A stretch of DNA of 30,462 nt from Helicobacteraceae bacterium (lineage in GTDB: Bacteria; Campylobacterota; Campylobacteria; Campylobacterales; Sulfurimonadaceae). The notes under the pieces are model-generated. The model saw only the letters and a list, made by a program, of their open reading frames with translations, was not told the DNA's origin and made no database searches. Numbering within the stretch: position 1 is the first letter of the stretch; each line of letters opens with the position of its first letter. Both the position numbers and the translations under genes were made by a program. The DNA lies in contig JALSUN010000133.1 in the NCBI GenBank assembly GCA_027061425.1, positions 1-30,462 of the forward strand. The letters run 5' to 3'. Of the stretch, positions 22,058 to 30,462 are shown piece after piece.

Positions 22058-22458
22058 AGATCAATCCACTTTATGTAGGTCTACTACTGCTGATGGCACT
22101 TCTTTTTGTGATGTTTCGTCTTAATGAGAGTAAAGAGACACTGCATGAAAGTAAAATTGTTTTAGAAAAAGTTGAAGCCATGGCAGATGAGATAGATGCA
22201 CTCAAAAGAGCTTGGGACGCACCTAAAGCGACAGTGACTGCTATCAACCGTCTCTTAAAAGCACCACAACTCAAGTCTGCAAATATTCAGAAGGTTAAGA
22301 AAAGAGGACTGCTTATATTGAGTTCTAAAAAAGCCAACCTCAAGGCGACCAACTACTTTTTTGTAAAACTTTTTAATGGTGCCTATATCTTACAAAAGTT
22401 TGAAGTGATACGTTTGGATGATGAGACTGTAAGCTTTAGTGTGGAGATCAAAATATGA
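22054..22458 (+). CDS. gspM: Type II secretion protein GspM-like
   Basis: 134 residues. One N-terminal membrane segment lies at ~6-22 (LYVGLLLLMALLFVMFRL), a short helix follows (~25-55), then a small alpha/beta domain with strands LLILSSKKANL and VSFSVEIKI, matching GspM's periplasmic ferredoxin-like domain. The start codon overlaps the gspL stop (ATGA), and its stop overlaps gspN (ATGA). GspM pairs with GspL in the inner membrane platform. Assigned by layout and context. Confidence 0.72.
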   Translation: MKINPLYVGLLLLMALLFVMFRLNESKETLHESKIVLEKVEAMADEIDALKRAWDAPKATVTAINRLLKAPQLKSANIQKVKKRGLLILSSKKANLKATNYFFVKLFNGAYILQKFEVIRLDDETVSFSVEIKI

Positions 22459-22985
22459 AGAAAATAGGCCTTTTTCTCCTGTATATTGTGCTCTTTTTGG
22501 CAGCACTCCTCTTTTTTACACCTAAAGAGAACCTCTACTACTATGCAGAAGAGCAGTTGAAACCACTTCATGTCGTTATAGGGTATGAAGATGTTGTAGA
22601 TGAGGGCTTTACACTAAGTGTTCATCACGCCAGTCTCTATGTTCAAAAAATTAAAAGTGCAGATATCGGTAAAATCAACCTTGCTGTGTTTGGTTTTTAT
22701 AACAGACTTGATGTAGAGAATGTTGTTTTAGACACAACGTTTGAGCAATTTTTCCCACCGATCATAGAGCACTTAGAGGTAAAACAAACGATTTTTGATC
22801 CATTAAATGTCTATGCAGTGGCGCATGGAGATTTTGGAGAAGCAGAAGCCAGTGTTAACTTGGTGGACCGTAATGGTACCGTTTATGTGACACCTTCGAA
22901 GATGATGACCAAGCGTTACAGAAACACGCTCAGACAACTGAGAAGATCAAAAGAGGGGGTATACAGTTATGTCTTTAAGTTCTAA
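22455..22985 (+). CDS. gspN: GspN-like membrane-anchored periplasmic protein
   Basis: 176 residues. A single N-terminal membrane segment (KKIGLFLLYIVLFLAALLFF, residues 2-21) is followed by a beta-rich periplasmic part with repeated strand pairs (GFTLSVHHASLYVQKIKSADIG, LDVENVVLDTTFEQFF), an AsmA/GspN-like pattern. Its position after gspM and before gspC is the usual place of gspN in several T2SS operons. The sequence is divergent; a lineage-specific subunit is the alternative. It overlaps both neighbours (4 and 17 bases). Confidence 0.62.
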   Translation: MKKIGLFLLYIVLFLAALLFFTPKENLYYYAEEQLKPLHVVIGYEDVVDEGFTLSVHHASLYVQKIKSADIGKINLAVFGFYNRLDVENVVLDTTFEQFFPPIIEHLEVKQTIFDPLNVYAVAHGDFGEAEASVNLVDRNGTVYVTPSKMMTKRYRNTLRQLRRSKEGVYSYVFKF

Positions 22986-23814
22986 TCCCGCTCTACTGCG
23001 TTTTATACGCAATATTTTGATTATTATTTTAGTGGCTAAGGCACTCTCTTTGGTGATGTTATGGTTTTTTCACTCAGAAGGTGTTAACTACCATGCCAAC
23101 AACTCCAAGATCCCTGAGTATAAACGTTACAACGCCAATAACTTCATTAAAGCGACTAAAAAGCCAGATATTAAACAGGCGACACAACCTACTACTGAAG
23201 AGGAGAAGGTCTTAGCCTCTTTTGGTCCCAACATCTCGAACATGGTTCTCAAAGGACTCTTTAGAAGAAAAGATGGGGGTATGGTGATCATTGCGCTGAA
23301 GTCCAAGCCCAATGCCTCTGATGTGATTGGTATCGGTGATGTGTTTGAAGGCTATACCTTGAAAAAAGTTTTGAAAAATGGCGCACTTTTTATGAAGAAC
23401 TCTCAGACCTATAGTCTCTATTTTTCAGAAGAGAAACAAGAAGATCGTTACAGTTCACGTCCTAACAGGTCGGCTCCTATAGAAGATGATGCTGATGAGA
23501 TCAAGCAGGTATCAAAAGCTGATATTTTCAAGTACGCCAAAAATCCTAAAAGTATTTGGAAAGATATAGGGATTGTTGAAGTTAAAGAGAAGGGTAAGAT
23601 CAAAGGTTTTAAAGTGACCCGCATTAAAGCCAACACCCCTTTTGCAAGATTAGGACTGCGTAAAAATGACCTGATCATCAAAGCAAACAACAAAACTTTA
23701 ACCTCATACAAAGATGCTATTGCTATCTATAAAGGCATAGACAAGTTAGAAGCATTAGAACTTGTCGTGATACGAAACAACAAAGAGACGGAGATCAATT
23801 ATGAAATTTATTAA
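22969..23814 (+). CDS. gspC: Type II secretion clamp protein GspC with PDZ domain
   Basis: 281 residues. A short N-terminus is followed by a membrane segment at ~15-30 (ILIIILVAKALSLVML). The HR (homology region) domain lies at ~78-150, with LKGLFRRKDGGMVIIALKSKPNASDVIGIGDVFEGYTLKKV. A linker and a C-terminal PDZ-like domain cover ~190-281 (GFKVTRIKANTPFARLGLRKNDLIIKANNKTL). GspC links the inner platform to the GspD secretin and helps select substrates. The start lies 17 bases inside gspN after a GAGGGGG RBS; it overlaps gspD by 14 bases. Confidence 0.88.
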   Translation: MSLSSNPALLRFIRNILIIILVAKALSLVMLWFFHSEGVNYHANNSKIPEYKRYNANNFIKATKKPDIKQATQPTTEEEKVLASFGPNISNMVLKGLFRRKDGGMVIIALKSKPNASDVIGIGDVFEGYTLKKVLKNGALFMKNSQTYSLYFSEEKQEDRYSSRPNRSAPIEDDADEIKQVSKADIFKYAKNPKSIWKDIGIVEVKEKGKIKGFKVTRIKANTPFARLGLRKNDLIIKANNKTLTSYKDAIAIYKGIDKLEALELVVIRNNKETEINYEIY

Positions 23815-25597
23815 ACACTTACTTATTATTACCATACTATTTACAGCAAGCCTCGATGCACGAGAGCAGGTCAACATAAAGTTTGACAAACTGCAGATTA
23901 GCAAGTTTATTAAACTTGTTTCTAAGATTAGCGGTAAAAACATTTTAGTGACCAACAAGATCAATGGTACCGTTGATCTTGTAACATCAGCGCCTATTTA
24001 TGATGACGAACTTATGGGTATTTTGGTCTCTGTTTTGGAGTCTAAAGGATTTACGTTAGTTAAAAAGGGCTCTATATATGAAGTGATCCGCTCTACAGAA
24101 GCGGCGAAGCATAATGTGCCTGTGATTCGTTCAGGCTATAAAGCTTACGGTAACACTATGGTGACACAAGCGATTAAAGTCAAGGGTGAAAATGTAGACA
24201 TCGTAGCGGCAAAAGTACGTTATCTAATCTCTAAAACAGCGAAGCTGATGACGATGAAAGAGTCAAATACTTTACTTTTAACAGACTATCCTGCCAACAT
24301 TCAGACCATTAAGCGTATTATTAAAGATCTGGATTCTAAAAATTCCAAGACCTTTAAAATCGTTAAAATAGAACATGCTGACTTGAAAAAACTTCATGCG
24401 CAAATAGCTGACATTGCCAAGTCTATTTTTAATGAAAAAGTAGCAACTCAGAGTGTCAAAGTACTGCTTAACAATGATGTTAACGGCCTTGTGCTTATCG
24501 GAAACAAAGAGAACATCGCAGAACTAGAAAAGATCATAAAGACATTAGACACAGAACAGAACCTTAATGAAGTTGTACAGATCATTCCTCTTAAAAACTC
24601 CAATGCCAAAAGTGTCTTGGCCACACTTACAGAGATCGTGACAAAACAGACCTTTGCAGACCCTAGTATGAAGCCAAATGTCTCTGCTAGTGAAGAGATT
24701 AATGCGGTGATCATAGTAGGTAATCCGGGTATCTTGAAAGGTCTTAAAAAGATTATTGAGACGCTTGATAAAGAGAAGTATCAGGTCTATGTCCAAGCAC
24801 GTATTGTTGAGATCAGTAATGATGATGCAGAACAGATAGGTCTGAAATACAATCTGGGTGCCGTGGCTGCGACACCTGCAGGTCTCATCGCTTTCTCTGG
24901 AAACTTTGGTGGTACATCTGCTTTAAACCTGATCCCACCAGGATTTACTCCTGCTGATGCTACAGGCTTAGCACTTGGCGCCTCTTTAGATTTTTTACAG
25001 ACCAATGGTGCTTCTAAAACCATCTCAAGTCCCTCTATTCTCTGTGTAAATAACCAAGAGTCATCTATCTATGTGGGTAAGACACTCTCTTTTGCGACAG
25101 GTAGTAACACTGCTGGTACTCTAGGAACGACAACAAACTTCAAGCGTGAAGATGTAGGTCTTACATTAAAAATCAAACCACGTGTCTCATCAAATGATAA
25201 AGTGACTTTGGATGCGGAGGCAGTCTTAGAAAATGTTTTAACGGTTGATGCTAATGGTCAACCTGTGACGACTAAACAAAGTGTTTTAACACAGGCGATT
25301 TTACGTCATGGTGAGAGTATCATCATTGGTGGTCTTGTGAAAAACTATAAAACTGAAACAGTGACTAAAATGCCGATACTTGGTTCTATCCCACTACTAG
25401 GATGGTTCTTTACACATAATGATACTAAAGACCAACAAGATAACCTTATAGTCATCTTGACACCTTATATCATAGATAAAAGTGAAAAACTTTCTGCCTT
25501 GCAAAAAGAGTTGGGAGAGCTGACACGTCTACAAGCTGAGTATAACAGTCATGTTTTTGAGACGATCACAGAGAAACAAAAAGAGGATGATAAGTAA
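23801..25597 (+). CDS. gspD: Type II secretion secretin
   Basis: 598 residues with a signal peptide (~1-20). The N0 domain (INIKFDKLQISKFIKLVSKISGKNILV region, ~24-95) is followed by N1-N3 KH-like domains (TLLLTDYPANIQTIKRIIKDLD; VLIGNKENIAELEKIIKTLD; VIIVGNPGILKGLKKIIETLD). The secretin barrel covers ~330-575 and ends with the signature KMPILGSIPLLGWFF. It forms the multimeric outer-membrane gate. No GspS pilotin is in the window. Its stop and the gspE start share a base (TAATG). Confidence 0.96.
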   Translation: MKFIKHLLIITILFTASLDAREQVNIKFDKLQISKFIKLVSKISGKNILVTNKINGTVDLVTSAPIYDDELMGILVSVLESKGFTLVKKGSIYEVIRSTEAAKHNVPVIRSGYKAYGNTMVTQAIKVKGENVDIVAAKVRYLISKTAKLMTMKESNTLLLTDYPANIQTIKRIIKDLDSKNSKTFKIVKIEHADLKKLHAQIADIAKSIFNEKVATQSVKVLLNNDVNGLVLIGNKENIAELEKIIKTLDTEQNLNEVVQIIPLKNSNAKSVLATLTEIVTKQTFADPSMKPNVSASEEINAVIIVGNPGILKGLKKIIETLDKEKYQVYVQARIVEISNDDAEQIGLKYNLGAVAATPAGLIAFSGNFGGTSALNLIPPGFTPADATGLALGASLDFLQTNGASKTISSPSILCVNNQESSIYVGKTLSFATGSNTAGTLGTTTNFKREDVGLTLKIKPRVSSNDKVTLDAEAVLENVLTVDANGQPVTTKQSVLTQAILRHGESIIIGGLVKNYKTETVTKMPILGSIPLLGWFFTHNDTKDQQDNLIVILTPYIIDKSEKLSALQKELGELTRLQAEYNSHVFETITEKQKEDDK

Positions 25598-27117
25598 TGT
25601 TCACAGCCCATCTTCATCACGACCTTAACTTAGAAGCGACAGAGATAGAGGGTGTAGAGACAGAGATACTGGTAAAAAACTATCTACTGCTAACACATAT
25701 TAATGAGGAGTTAGTGGCGTGTACTTCTCAAGAGTATATTGTTGATGCCAGTAATTACTATAACAAGCTGCCAGAACACCTCCCTTTAGTCATTTTAGAT
25801 GAGGAGTCCTTTGAGCGTCTTTTTAACCGTTATTTAGAGATTAGAACGGACAAACAGATAGAGACGATGCAAGAAGAGGGTGAAAATGCTGAAGGTGAAG
25901 ATGATGAGCTTTCTTTAACGGAGTTCCTGCGTACATCTTCAGACATTTTGACTTCAGAAGAGTCTGCTCCTATCATTAAGTTTGTGAATGCACTGTTTTA
26001 TCAGGCTGTAAAACGTAAAGCATCAGACATACACATAGAGGTTCATGAAAAACGGGGGGAAGTACGTTTTCGTGTAGATGGAATCTTAAGTAAAAATGTT
26101 GACTTGGAGAAGAAGGTTATCTCGCTCATAATCAGTCGTATCAAGGTCATCTCCAACCTTGACATTTCTGAGAACCGCATCCCTCAAGATGGTCGAACCC
26201 AGATTAAAATTTCTGGTGAGACACTCGACATTCGTGTCTCCATCTTACCTACCTTTTATGGTGAACGTGTGGTCATGCGTCTTTTGATGCAGAGTGGTTC
26301 TGTTCCTCACTTGCATGAGTTGGGCTTTCCCGAGAGTATTGTAAATGATGTTCGAAACTTGTTAAGAAACTCTCATGGTATCATCTTGGTAACAGGCCCT
26401 ACAGGTTCTGGTAAAACAACCTCGTTACACGCCTTTTTGCAAGAGGTGGAGTCTCCTGAACTCAACCTCATAACAGTAGAAGACCCGGTAGAGTACAAGT
26501 CAGAGACTATTTCACAAATACAGGTCAACGAAAAAGTAGGGCTCACTTTTGCTGCCTCACTACGCTCTATCTTACGCCAGGATCCTGACATCATTATGAT
26601 TGGTGAGATCCGTGACGAGGAGACTGCACAGATCGCTGTTCGTGCAGCACTAACGGGTCACTTAGTATTTTCTACCCTTCACACAAACTCTGCAGCCGCA
26701 ACCATATCTCGTCTTGCAGACATGGGTATCGAACCATTTTTGATCTCCTCTTCACTGTTGGGTATTATGGCCCAGCGTCTGGTGCGCCGTCTCTGCGAAA
26801 ATTGTAAAGAGGAGGATGTGATTGCAGAAGAGTTTGCTGAAGAGTATGACATCCCATCAAACACTAAGATCTTTAAATCGGTGGGTTGTAAAAAATGTAA
26901 CTATAGTGGTTACAGTGCACGTCAATCCATAGGTGAACTTTTGATTATGAATGATATGGTGAAAGACCTTCTTAAAGAGACTACCGACGAACATACAATC
27001 TCAAAAGCCTTGGAAAAAGGTCATTTGGTCACGATCTCTATGCAACTTAAAACGATGCTCTACAACGGTGAGACCTCTTTAGACGAAGCGATACGCATCG
27101 GTTTGGCACATGCCTAA
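25597..27117 (+). CDS. gspE: Type II secretion ATPase
   Basis: 506 residues. A divergent N-terminal domain with an acidic linker (~90-105) is followed by the secretion ATPase core. Walker A GPTGSGKT lies at 267-274, the Asp box/Walker B DPDIIMIGE at 329-337, the His box LVFSTLHTNSA at about 356-366, and a zinc-binding tetracysteine motif at Cys400/Cys403 and Cys431/Cys434 (C-x2-C...C-x2-C). It hydrolyses ATP on the cytoplasmic side to extend the pseudopilus. It overlaps gspD by one base and gspI by eight. Confidence 0.97.
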   Translation: MFTAHLHHDLNLEATEIEGVETEILVKNYLLLTHINEELVACTSQEYIVDASNYYNKLPEHLPLVILDEESFERLFNRYLEIRTDKQIETMQEEGENAEGEDDELSLTEFLRTSSDILTSEESAPIIKFVNALFYQAVKRKASDIHIEVHEKRGEVRFRVDGILSKNVDLEKKVISLIISRIKVISNLDISENRIPQDGRTQIKISGETLDIRVSILPTFYGERVVMRLLMQSGSVPHLHELGFPESIVNDVRNLLRNSHGIILVTGPTGSGKTTSLHAFLQEVESPELNLITVEDPVEYKSETISQIQVNEKVGLTFAASLRSILRQDPDIIMIGEIRDEETAQIAVRAALTGHLVFSTLHTNSAAATISRLADMGIEPFLISSSLLGIMAQRLVRRLCENCKEEDVIAEEFAEEYDIPSNTKIFKSVGCKKCNYSGYSARQSIGELLIMNDMVKDLLKETTDEHTISKALEKGHLVTISMQLKTMLYNGETSLDEAIRIGLAHA

Positions 27118-27580
27118 GCGTCAAGGATTTACACTTATAGAGGTGCTTGTCTCTGTAATGATCATCTCAGTGGTCATAGGAGCACTTCTGAAGCTCTTTT
27201 CTACCAATGCCCATAGTTTTGCATCTGTAGAAGGTAAAATTGCACATACACACTTAACAACACTGCTCTTGGGAAACCCTCTCTATGGGTATGAAGACAA
27301 GACAGTACACCTGGACGAACTGGTGAAAGACTTCAATGTAGATGATAGTCTGCGACGTAAGTTGAAAAATGAGAAAGTTGAGATCATCTACACGGAAGTT
27401 AAAAAGTTTGACTTTAGCGATGCTGCCGAGACACTCAGTGACAACAACCTCTCTGCTTCTAATGTCAACGCAGGGGATGAACAAGAGGCTTCTGGGGCTA
27501 CCGCAGCTTTAGAAGTTGGGAAGACCACTTTAAAGACAGATCAATACACCAGCTCCTTTTTAAGGATTAAAATCCAATGA
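27110..27580 (+). CDS. gspI: Type II secretion minor pseudopilin, GspI-like
   Basis: 156 residues. The leader MPKRQG|FTLIEVLVSVMIISVVIGALL carries Gly -1, Phe +1 and Glu +5. The soluble part has few landmarks; the C-terminal half is Ala/Ser/Asn-rich and low complexity (LSDNNLSASNVNAGDEQEASGATAALE). GspI nucleates the tip complex with GspJ and GspK. Assignment to I rather than V/H rests on position before the GspJ-like gene. It overlaps gspE by eight bases and gspJ by four. Confidence 0.7.
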   Translation: MPKRQGFTLIEVLVSVMIISVVIGALLKLFSTNAHSFASVEGKIAHTHLTTLLLGNPLYGYEDKTVHLDELVKDFNVDDSLRRKLKNEKVEIIYTEVKKFDFSDAAETLSDNNLSASNVNAGDEQEASGATAALEVGKTTLKTDQYTSSFLRIKIQ

Positions 27581-28077
27581 GACGCAAGGCATTTACCCTC
27601 ATAGAGATGATGATAGCTATCAGTATTTTCTCGATTATCATGATCTTTCTCTATCAAAGCATGGCGACCATTAACAAGTCTAACCGCTTTTATGGTGACA
27701 AACTGGTGAGTATGGAGAGTAAAGAGGCCCTTTATAAAACCATATTTTTGGACCTCTCTCTCTCTGAAACACAACAAGGTGCTATCGACAACCAAGATCA
27801 AGAACATGATGTTGTTTTTATGCAGACGTCTCATGTTGTTCATGACCATGTGATGGCTTACGTGGTCTATTTTGTAAACAACAAACACCTCTATCGTGTT
27901 GAGTCCGCTACGAAGCTAACGTATCCTTTTGAGAGTAATATCAATGTAAATATCGATGATTTTGGTGAGGTGAGTGTTTTTAGGCTTTATAAAAACAGTA
28001 CACATTTTTTATTGGATGTCAGCATGAATGGTAAAGAGGATACGCTTCTTAAAATCCGTCATTTAAAGGCGATATAG
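27577..28077 (+). CDS. gspJ: Type II secretion minor pseudopilin, GspJ-like
   Basis: 166 residues. The leader MRRKA|FTLIEMMIAISIFSIIMIFLY has Glu +5 but Ala instead of the near-universal Gly at -1; alanine is tolerated by prepilin peptidases but is unusual. The next segment, KEALYKTIFLDLSLSETQQ, resembles the helix after the GspJ stem. It overlaps gspI by four bases, and its stop shares a base with the GTG start of the next gene. It is the last recognisable gsp gene. Confidence 0.7.
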   Translation: MRRKAFTLIEMMIAISIFSIIMIFLYQSMATINKSNRFYGDKLVSMESKEALYKTIFLDLSLSETQQGAIDNQDQEHDVVFMQTSHVVHDHVMAYVVYFVNNKHLYRVESATKLTYPFESNINVNIDDFGEVSVFRLYKNSTHFLLDVSMNGKEDTLLKIRHLKAI

Positions 28078-28772
28078 TGTCCAAAAGGTATTTGGAAGTC
28101 GATGCCATACGGGGTTTTGCTCTGCTGCTTATGGTCGCTTTTCACTTCTGTTATGATCTGAACCATTTTGGATATATAGACATTGACATTCGTCATGGGC
28201 TTGACTGGCGCTATTTTCGTTATGTTATTTTAACGTTTTTTCTTGTAACAGTGGGTATTAGCTTGGTGTTGGCCAACCAAAACAAGATATATATTAAACA
28301 CGTACTACTACGGGCGAGTAAACTGCTGGGTGCTTCTGTCTTGATCACATTGACAACCTTGTTTACCAATCCTAATATGTGGATCTATTTTGGTGTTATA
28401 CATTTTATTTTGGTGGCATCACTTGTGGGACTGCTTTTTATACGTTTGCCTAAGCTCTCTCTACTCCTTGGTCTCTCTATTATCGTACTTTATAATTTAG
28501 ACTTTATCCATATGCACTGGTTGTATACCCTGTTACAGTCCCCTTTACACTTACCAAGGCATACTGAGGATTTGGTACAGTTCATCCCTTGGTTTGCCGC
28601 TGTACTCATCGGTATCTATATAGGTACGAACCATCTATATGATTGGGGTCTGCAGGCAAGTAGAGGGGTGAATGTCCTTGTATTTCTTGGCCGTCATGCT
28701 CTGGTCATTTACTTAGTTCATCAACCTATTTTGTTTGGTATCTTTGAAGCTATTAAGTGGGCACGTTTTTAA
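28077..28772 (+). CDS. DUF1624 (heparan-alpha-glucosaminide N-acetyltransferase-like) membrane protein
   Basis: 231 residues from GTG 28077, with about seven hydrophobic helices. The N-terminus RYLEVDAIRGFALLLMVAFHFCYDLNHF is the DUF1624 signature (R-D/E-x-x-RG-hydrophobic, HxxYDL). The family catalyses or resembles transmembrane acetyl transfer from acetyl-CoA to sugars. VFLGRHALVIYLVHQPILFG at the end is also typical. It is translationally coupled to gspJ by a one-base overlap, so it is co-expressed with the T2SS, although it is not a known T2SS part. It could modify a secreted substrate or envelope glycan; that is inference. Confidence 0.85.
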   Translation: MSKRYLEVDAIRGFALLLMVAFHFCYDLNHFGYIDIDIRHGLDWRYFRYVILTFFLVTVGISLVLANQNKIYIKHVLLRASKLLGASVLITLTTLFTNPNMWIYFGVIHFILVASLVGLLFIRLPKLSLLLGLSIIVLYNLDFIHMHWLYTLLQSPLHLPRHTEDLVQFIPWFAAVLIGIYIGTNHLYDWGLQASRGVNVLVFLGRHALVIYLVHQPILFGIFEAIKWARF

Positions 28773-28797
28773 AACTTATCTATTTTTAGATTTGGCT

Positions 28798-30144
28798 TTA
28801 AAAAGGCTGTTCTATCATGACCCACATGGTACTGCCTTCACTTCCCCATGCCATATCAAAACGTACTGGGAGTGTAGCTGCAAGTGCGCGAACACTAAAG
28901 CCAGCATCATACTTCATCTCTTTTAACAACTCAGCAGTGTACTCTGGAGCCACGCGACCTGCCTCTGCAAACAAAACCCCTTGAAACCAAGAGATAGGGA
29001 TAGGACTCCACTCTTGGTCTTGCATGGGGTTTAGGTTAGGAATAAGTCGATACTCTATAGCACCATAAATGGCAGCTTTATCATTAAAACGGTTGGAGTC
29101 ATAAGCTCGCATTCTGTCCCAACCTCCCAGTCGCGCCCCTTCCCACATGGGTGTCTGTCCTTTGTTAAAACGAGAGTCTGTGCCATCCGCTTTTTTAATG
29201 AAACTGTTTTTGTCCCAAGAAGGCGAATAGGCAGTCCATACATTAAGGGCGATAACATTGTATCGTGTCCAAGAGGGTAGAGGAAGTTCTATAAAGTGTG
29301 AGTATTCTGCTTCTACAGCGTTCCATTTTTGTGAACTGTCATAAGCACCAAAGTCCTGAGCATAGATGAAAGACATTGTGTACCCTCTAGAAGGGTTGTC
29401 GGCATAGTCGGTGTTGTCATGTTCTAGATAGACCTTAAGACCATTAGTCGCGATATAGGCATTGGGTTGTAGTTTATCTGCTGTCCATTTTTGGTAAAAA
29501 GGTTTAACACCTACAATGGTTTGTCCACTAAGAAAGGGCACACCTCCACCTACATGATCACGGTTAACAGCAATTCCTCGAGACATCTCAATAACAGGTA
29601 AGACTTCTGTTTTTGATGCGCCTATAGGGAGGACGTAACGGAGGTCTAAATAGGTCCAGTTGCTCCACCCTTGTGTTTGAAAGGGGGTTGGATTGGTGGG
29701 TTGCAAGTTTTCAACATCTCGAGATGAGTCATTGGAACCATCAAGATAGATGCGCTGGTTTGGATAATAAGCTGACATACCAAGGTAGGTAAAAAAGAGA
29801 CGTTCAGTGTAAGGCACACGAACTCCAGTGACCCCTATAAAAAAACCTTTAGCATAAGCACTTTTTTCACTGACACCATCTTGGTTAAACTCATTAACTG
29901 GTAACTCTTCACCCTTGAAGACAGTTGCTACCATAGTCATTTGTGGTTGCAAAAAACCATGAAAAATTGCTGCTACTCCAGCAGTCAAACCTGTGGATGC
30001 AGAAGAGAAGGCATAAGGAAGAGCGATCCATGTAGAAGATTTGTTGTTGTCACGGTTGATATCTTTATATATAAATTCGGCAGCATAAAGGGAAAGATAC
30101 ATAAGTGAAGTTATAGTAAAAAGACGTAAAATCAAAGACATCAA
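28798..30144 (-). CDS. Omp85/BamA-type outer-membrane barrel without POTRA domains
   Basis: 448 residues. A signal peptide spans ~1-21 (MMSLILRLFTITSLMYLSLYA). There are no POTRA repeats before the barrel. Strand-like segments run throughout, with GGWDRMRAYDSNRFNDKAAIYGAIEYRLIP at ~338-367, the conserved Omp85 'G..xRGY...RF....A....EYR' pattern, here with WDRMRAY in place of LRGY. The C-terminus MWVMIEQPF ends in Phe. NCBI-type annotation would be 'BamA/TamA family outer-membrane protein' or D15-like surface antigen. Function is unknown: POTRA-less Omp85 relatives may be lipases' barrels, porins or secretion barrels. It is convergent with the DUF1624 gene. Confidence 0.78.
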   Translation of the reverse strand: MMSLILRLFTITSLMYLSLYAAEFIYKDINRDNNKSSTWIALPYAFSSASTGLTAGVAAIFHGFLQPQMTMVATVFKGEELPVNEFNQDGVSEKSAYAKGFFIGVTGVRVPYTERLFFTYLGMSAYYPNQRIYLDGSNDSSRDVENLQPTNPTPFQTQGWSNWTYLDLRYVLPIGASKTEVLPVIEMSRGIAVNRDHVGGGVPFLSGQTIVGVKPFYQKWTADKLQPNAYIATNGLKVYLEHDNTDYADNPSRGYTMSFIYAQDFGAYDSSQKWNAVEAEYSHFIELPLPSWTRYNVIALNVWTAYSPSWDKNSFIKKADGTDSRFNKGQTPMWEGARLGGWDRMRAYDSNRFNDKAAIYGAIEYRLIPNLNPMQDQEWSPIPISWFQGVLFAEAGRVAPEYTAELLKEMKYDAGFSVRALAATLPVRFDMAWGSEGSTMWVMIEQPF

Positions 30145-30220
30145 AATCCATTTAGAGAACTATAAAGAAACAATATATGATTATAACGCGTTTTGTATGA
30201 GAAGAGAACTTGGACGGGGT

Positions 30221-30242
30221 TTCAAGACCCGAAGGCCTTGAA
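30221..30242. terminator. Hairpin after rplT
   Basis: TTCAAG (30221-30226) pairs with CTTGAA (30237-30242) around a 10-base loop, 9 bases after the rplT stop on the minus strand. No U-tract follows, so it may be a weak terminator or a processing structure. Confidence 0.3.
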
Positions 30243-30250
30243 GGTAGAAA

Positions 30251-30462
30251 TTAGAGGGCAGCTTTTGCCTGTGCTGCAACAGCAGAGAATGCAGCTGCAT
30301 CGTTCATTGCCATGTCAGCAAGGATCTTACGATCTAGTTCGATGTTCGCTTTTTTAAGTCCGTTGATGAAACGAGAATAGTTGATGTCGTTGAGACGACA
30401 TGCAGCATTGATACGGATGATCCATAGTTTACGGAACTCACGTTTTTTCTGTTTACGGTCAC
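30251..30462 (-). CDS. rplT: 50S ribosomal protein L20, C-terminal part
   Basis: 69 residues before the stop are visible; the start lies beyond the window. The sequence KKREFRKLWIIRINAACR, then LNDINYSRFINGLKKANIELDRKILADMAMNDAAAFSAV, is diagnostic of L20, which binds 23S rRNA early in 50S assembly and in some bacteria represses its own operon. In bacteria it normally follows infC and rpmI. The protein ends AAQAKAAL. The N-terminal rRNA-binding extension is outside the window. Confidence 0.96.
   Translation of the reverse strand, partial: DRKQKKREFRKLWIIRINAACRLNDINYSRFINGLKKANIELDRKILADMAMNDAAAFSAVAAQAKAAL

Noticed and set aside
1..30462. tRNA, rRNA, CRISPR arrays, insertion sequences
   Set aside because: By eye I found no cloverleaf with a TTCGA-type T-arm, no rRNA motif, no regularly spaced direct repeats and no transposase frame.

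Overview
The window looks like chromosomal DNA of a Campylobacterota (epsilonproteobacterial) chemolithotroph of the Sulfurovum/Sulfurimonas type. The basis is a low-to-moderate GC content, the tig-clpP-def gene order, a GTP cyclohydrolase I and molybdenum-cofactor genes of epsilonproteobacterial appearance, and very tight, overlapping operons. The species assignment is an inference from the sequence; no database search was run.

Layout. 1-260: 3' end of typA/bipA with a terminator. 261-1288: a gene-poor stretch full of hairpins, a 28-codon remnant of a VOC/PhnB-type gene that kept its promoter and RBS, and a promoter with an 11-bp-periodic (PhoB-box-like) repeat. 1289-2425: a phosphate-selective-type porin. 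2431-5444 (minus): the protein biogenesis and quality operon tig-clpP-def-GNAT, with a CIRCE-like operator in front. 5583-8584 (minus): a membrane-integrity module of a PspA-like protein, YqiJ and the flotillin YqiK. 8775-9359: folE, convergent with a small unknown gene. 9860-10462: secreted YceI. 10488-10583 (minus): a probable 31-aa membrane peptide. 10684-11718 (minus): a DegT-fold protein that lacks the PLP lysine. 11844-13392: two related lipoproteins sharing a promoter motif. About 13486-13585: SRP RNA. 13586-14089: a second hairpin-rich non-coding stretch. 14090-14993: an HvfA-like Cys-rich RiPP metallophore precursor and a DoxX/HvfX-like membrane protein, with no modification enzymes between or beside them. 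14990-15223 (minus): small unknown. 15313-17188: moaD-moaE-moeA. 17166-17852 (minus): plsC. 18051-28077: a nearly complete type II secretion operon (gspG H F K L M N C D E I J), translationally coupled to a DUF1624 acyltransferase-like membrane protein (28077-28772). 28798-30144 (minus): an Omp85-like barrel without POTRA domains. 30251-30462 (minus): 3' end of rplT.

How the genes work together. The envelope is the main theme: porin, lipoproteins, YceI, the flotillin/PspA module, PlsC, the type II secretion machine and an Omp85 barrel. The T2SS set has its inner-membrane platform, ATPase, secretin, clamp protein and all major and minor pseudopilins; the prepilin peptidase is not in the window. 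The clearest candidate for something unusual is the hvfA-hvfX pair without hvfB/hvfC. Next are the PLP-lysine-less DegT protein, the lipoprotein pair with its shared cis element, and a hairpin family shared by two distant non-coding stretches.
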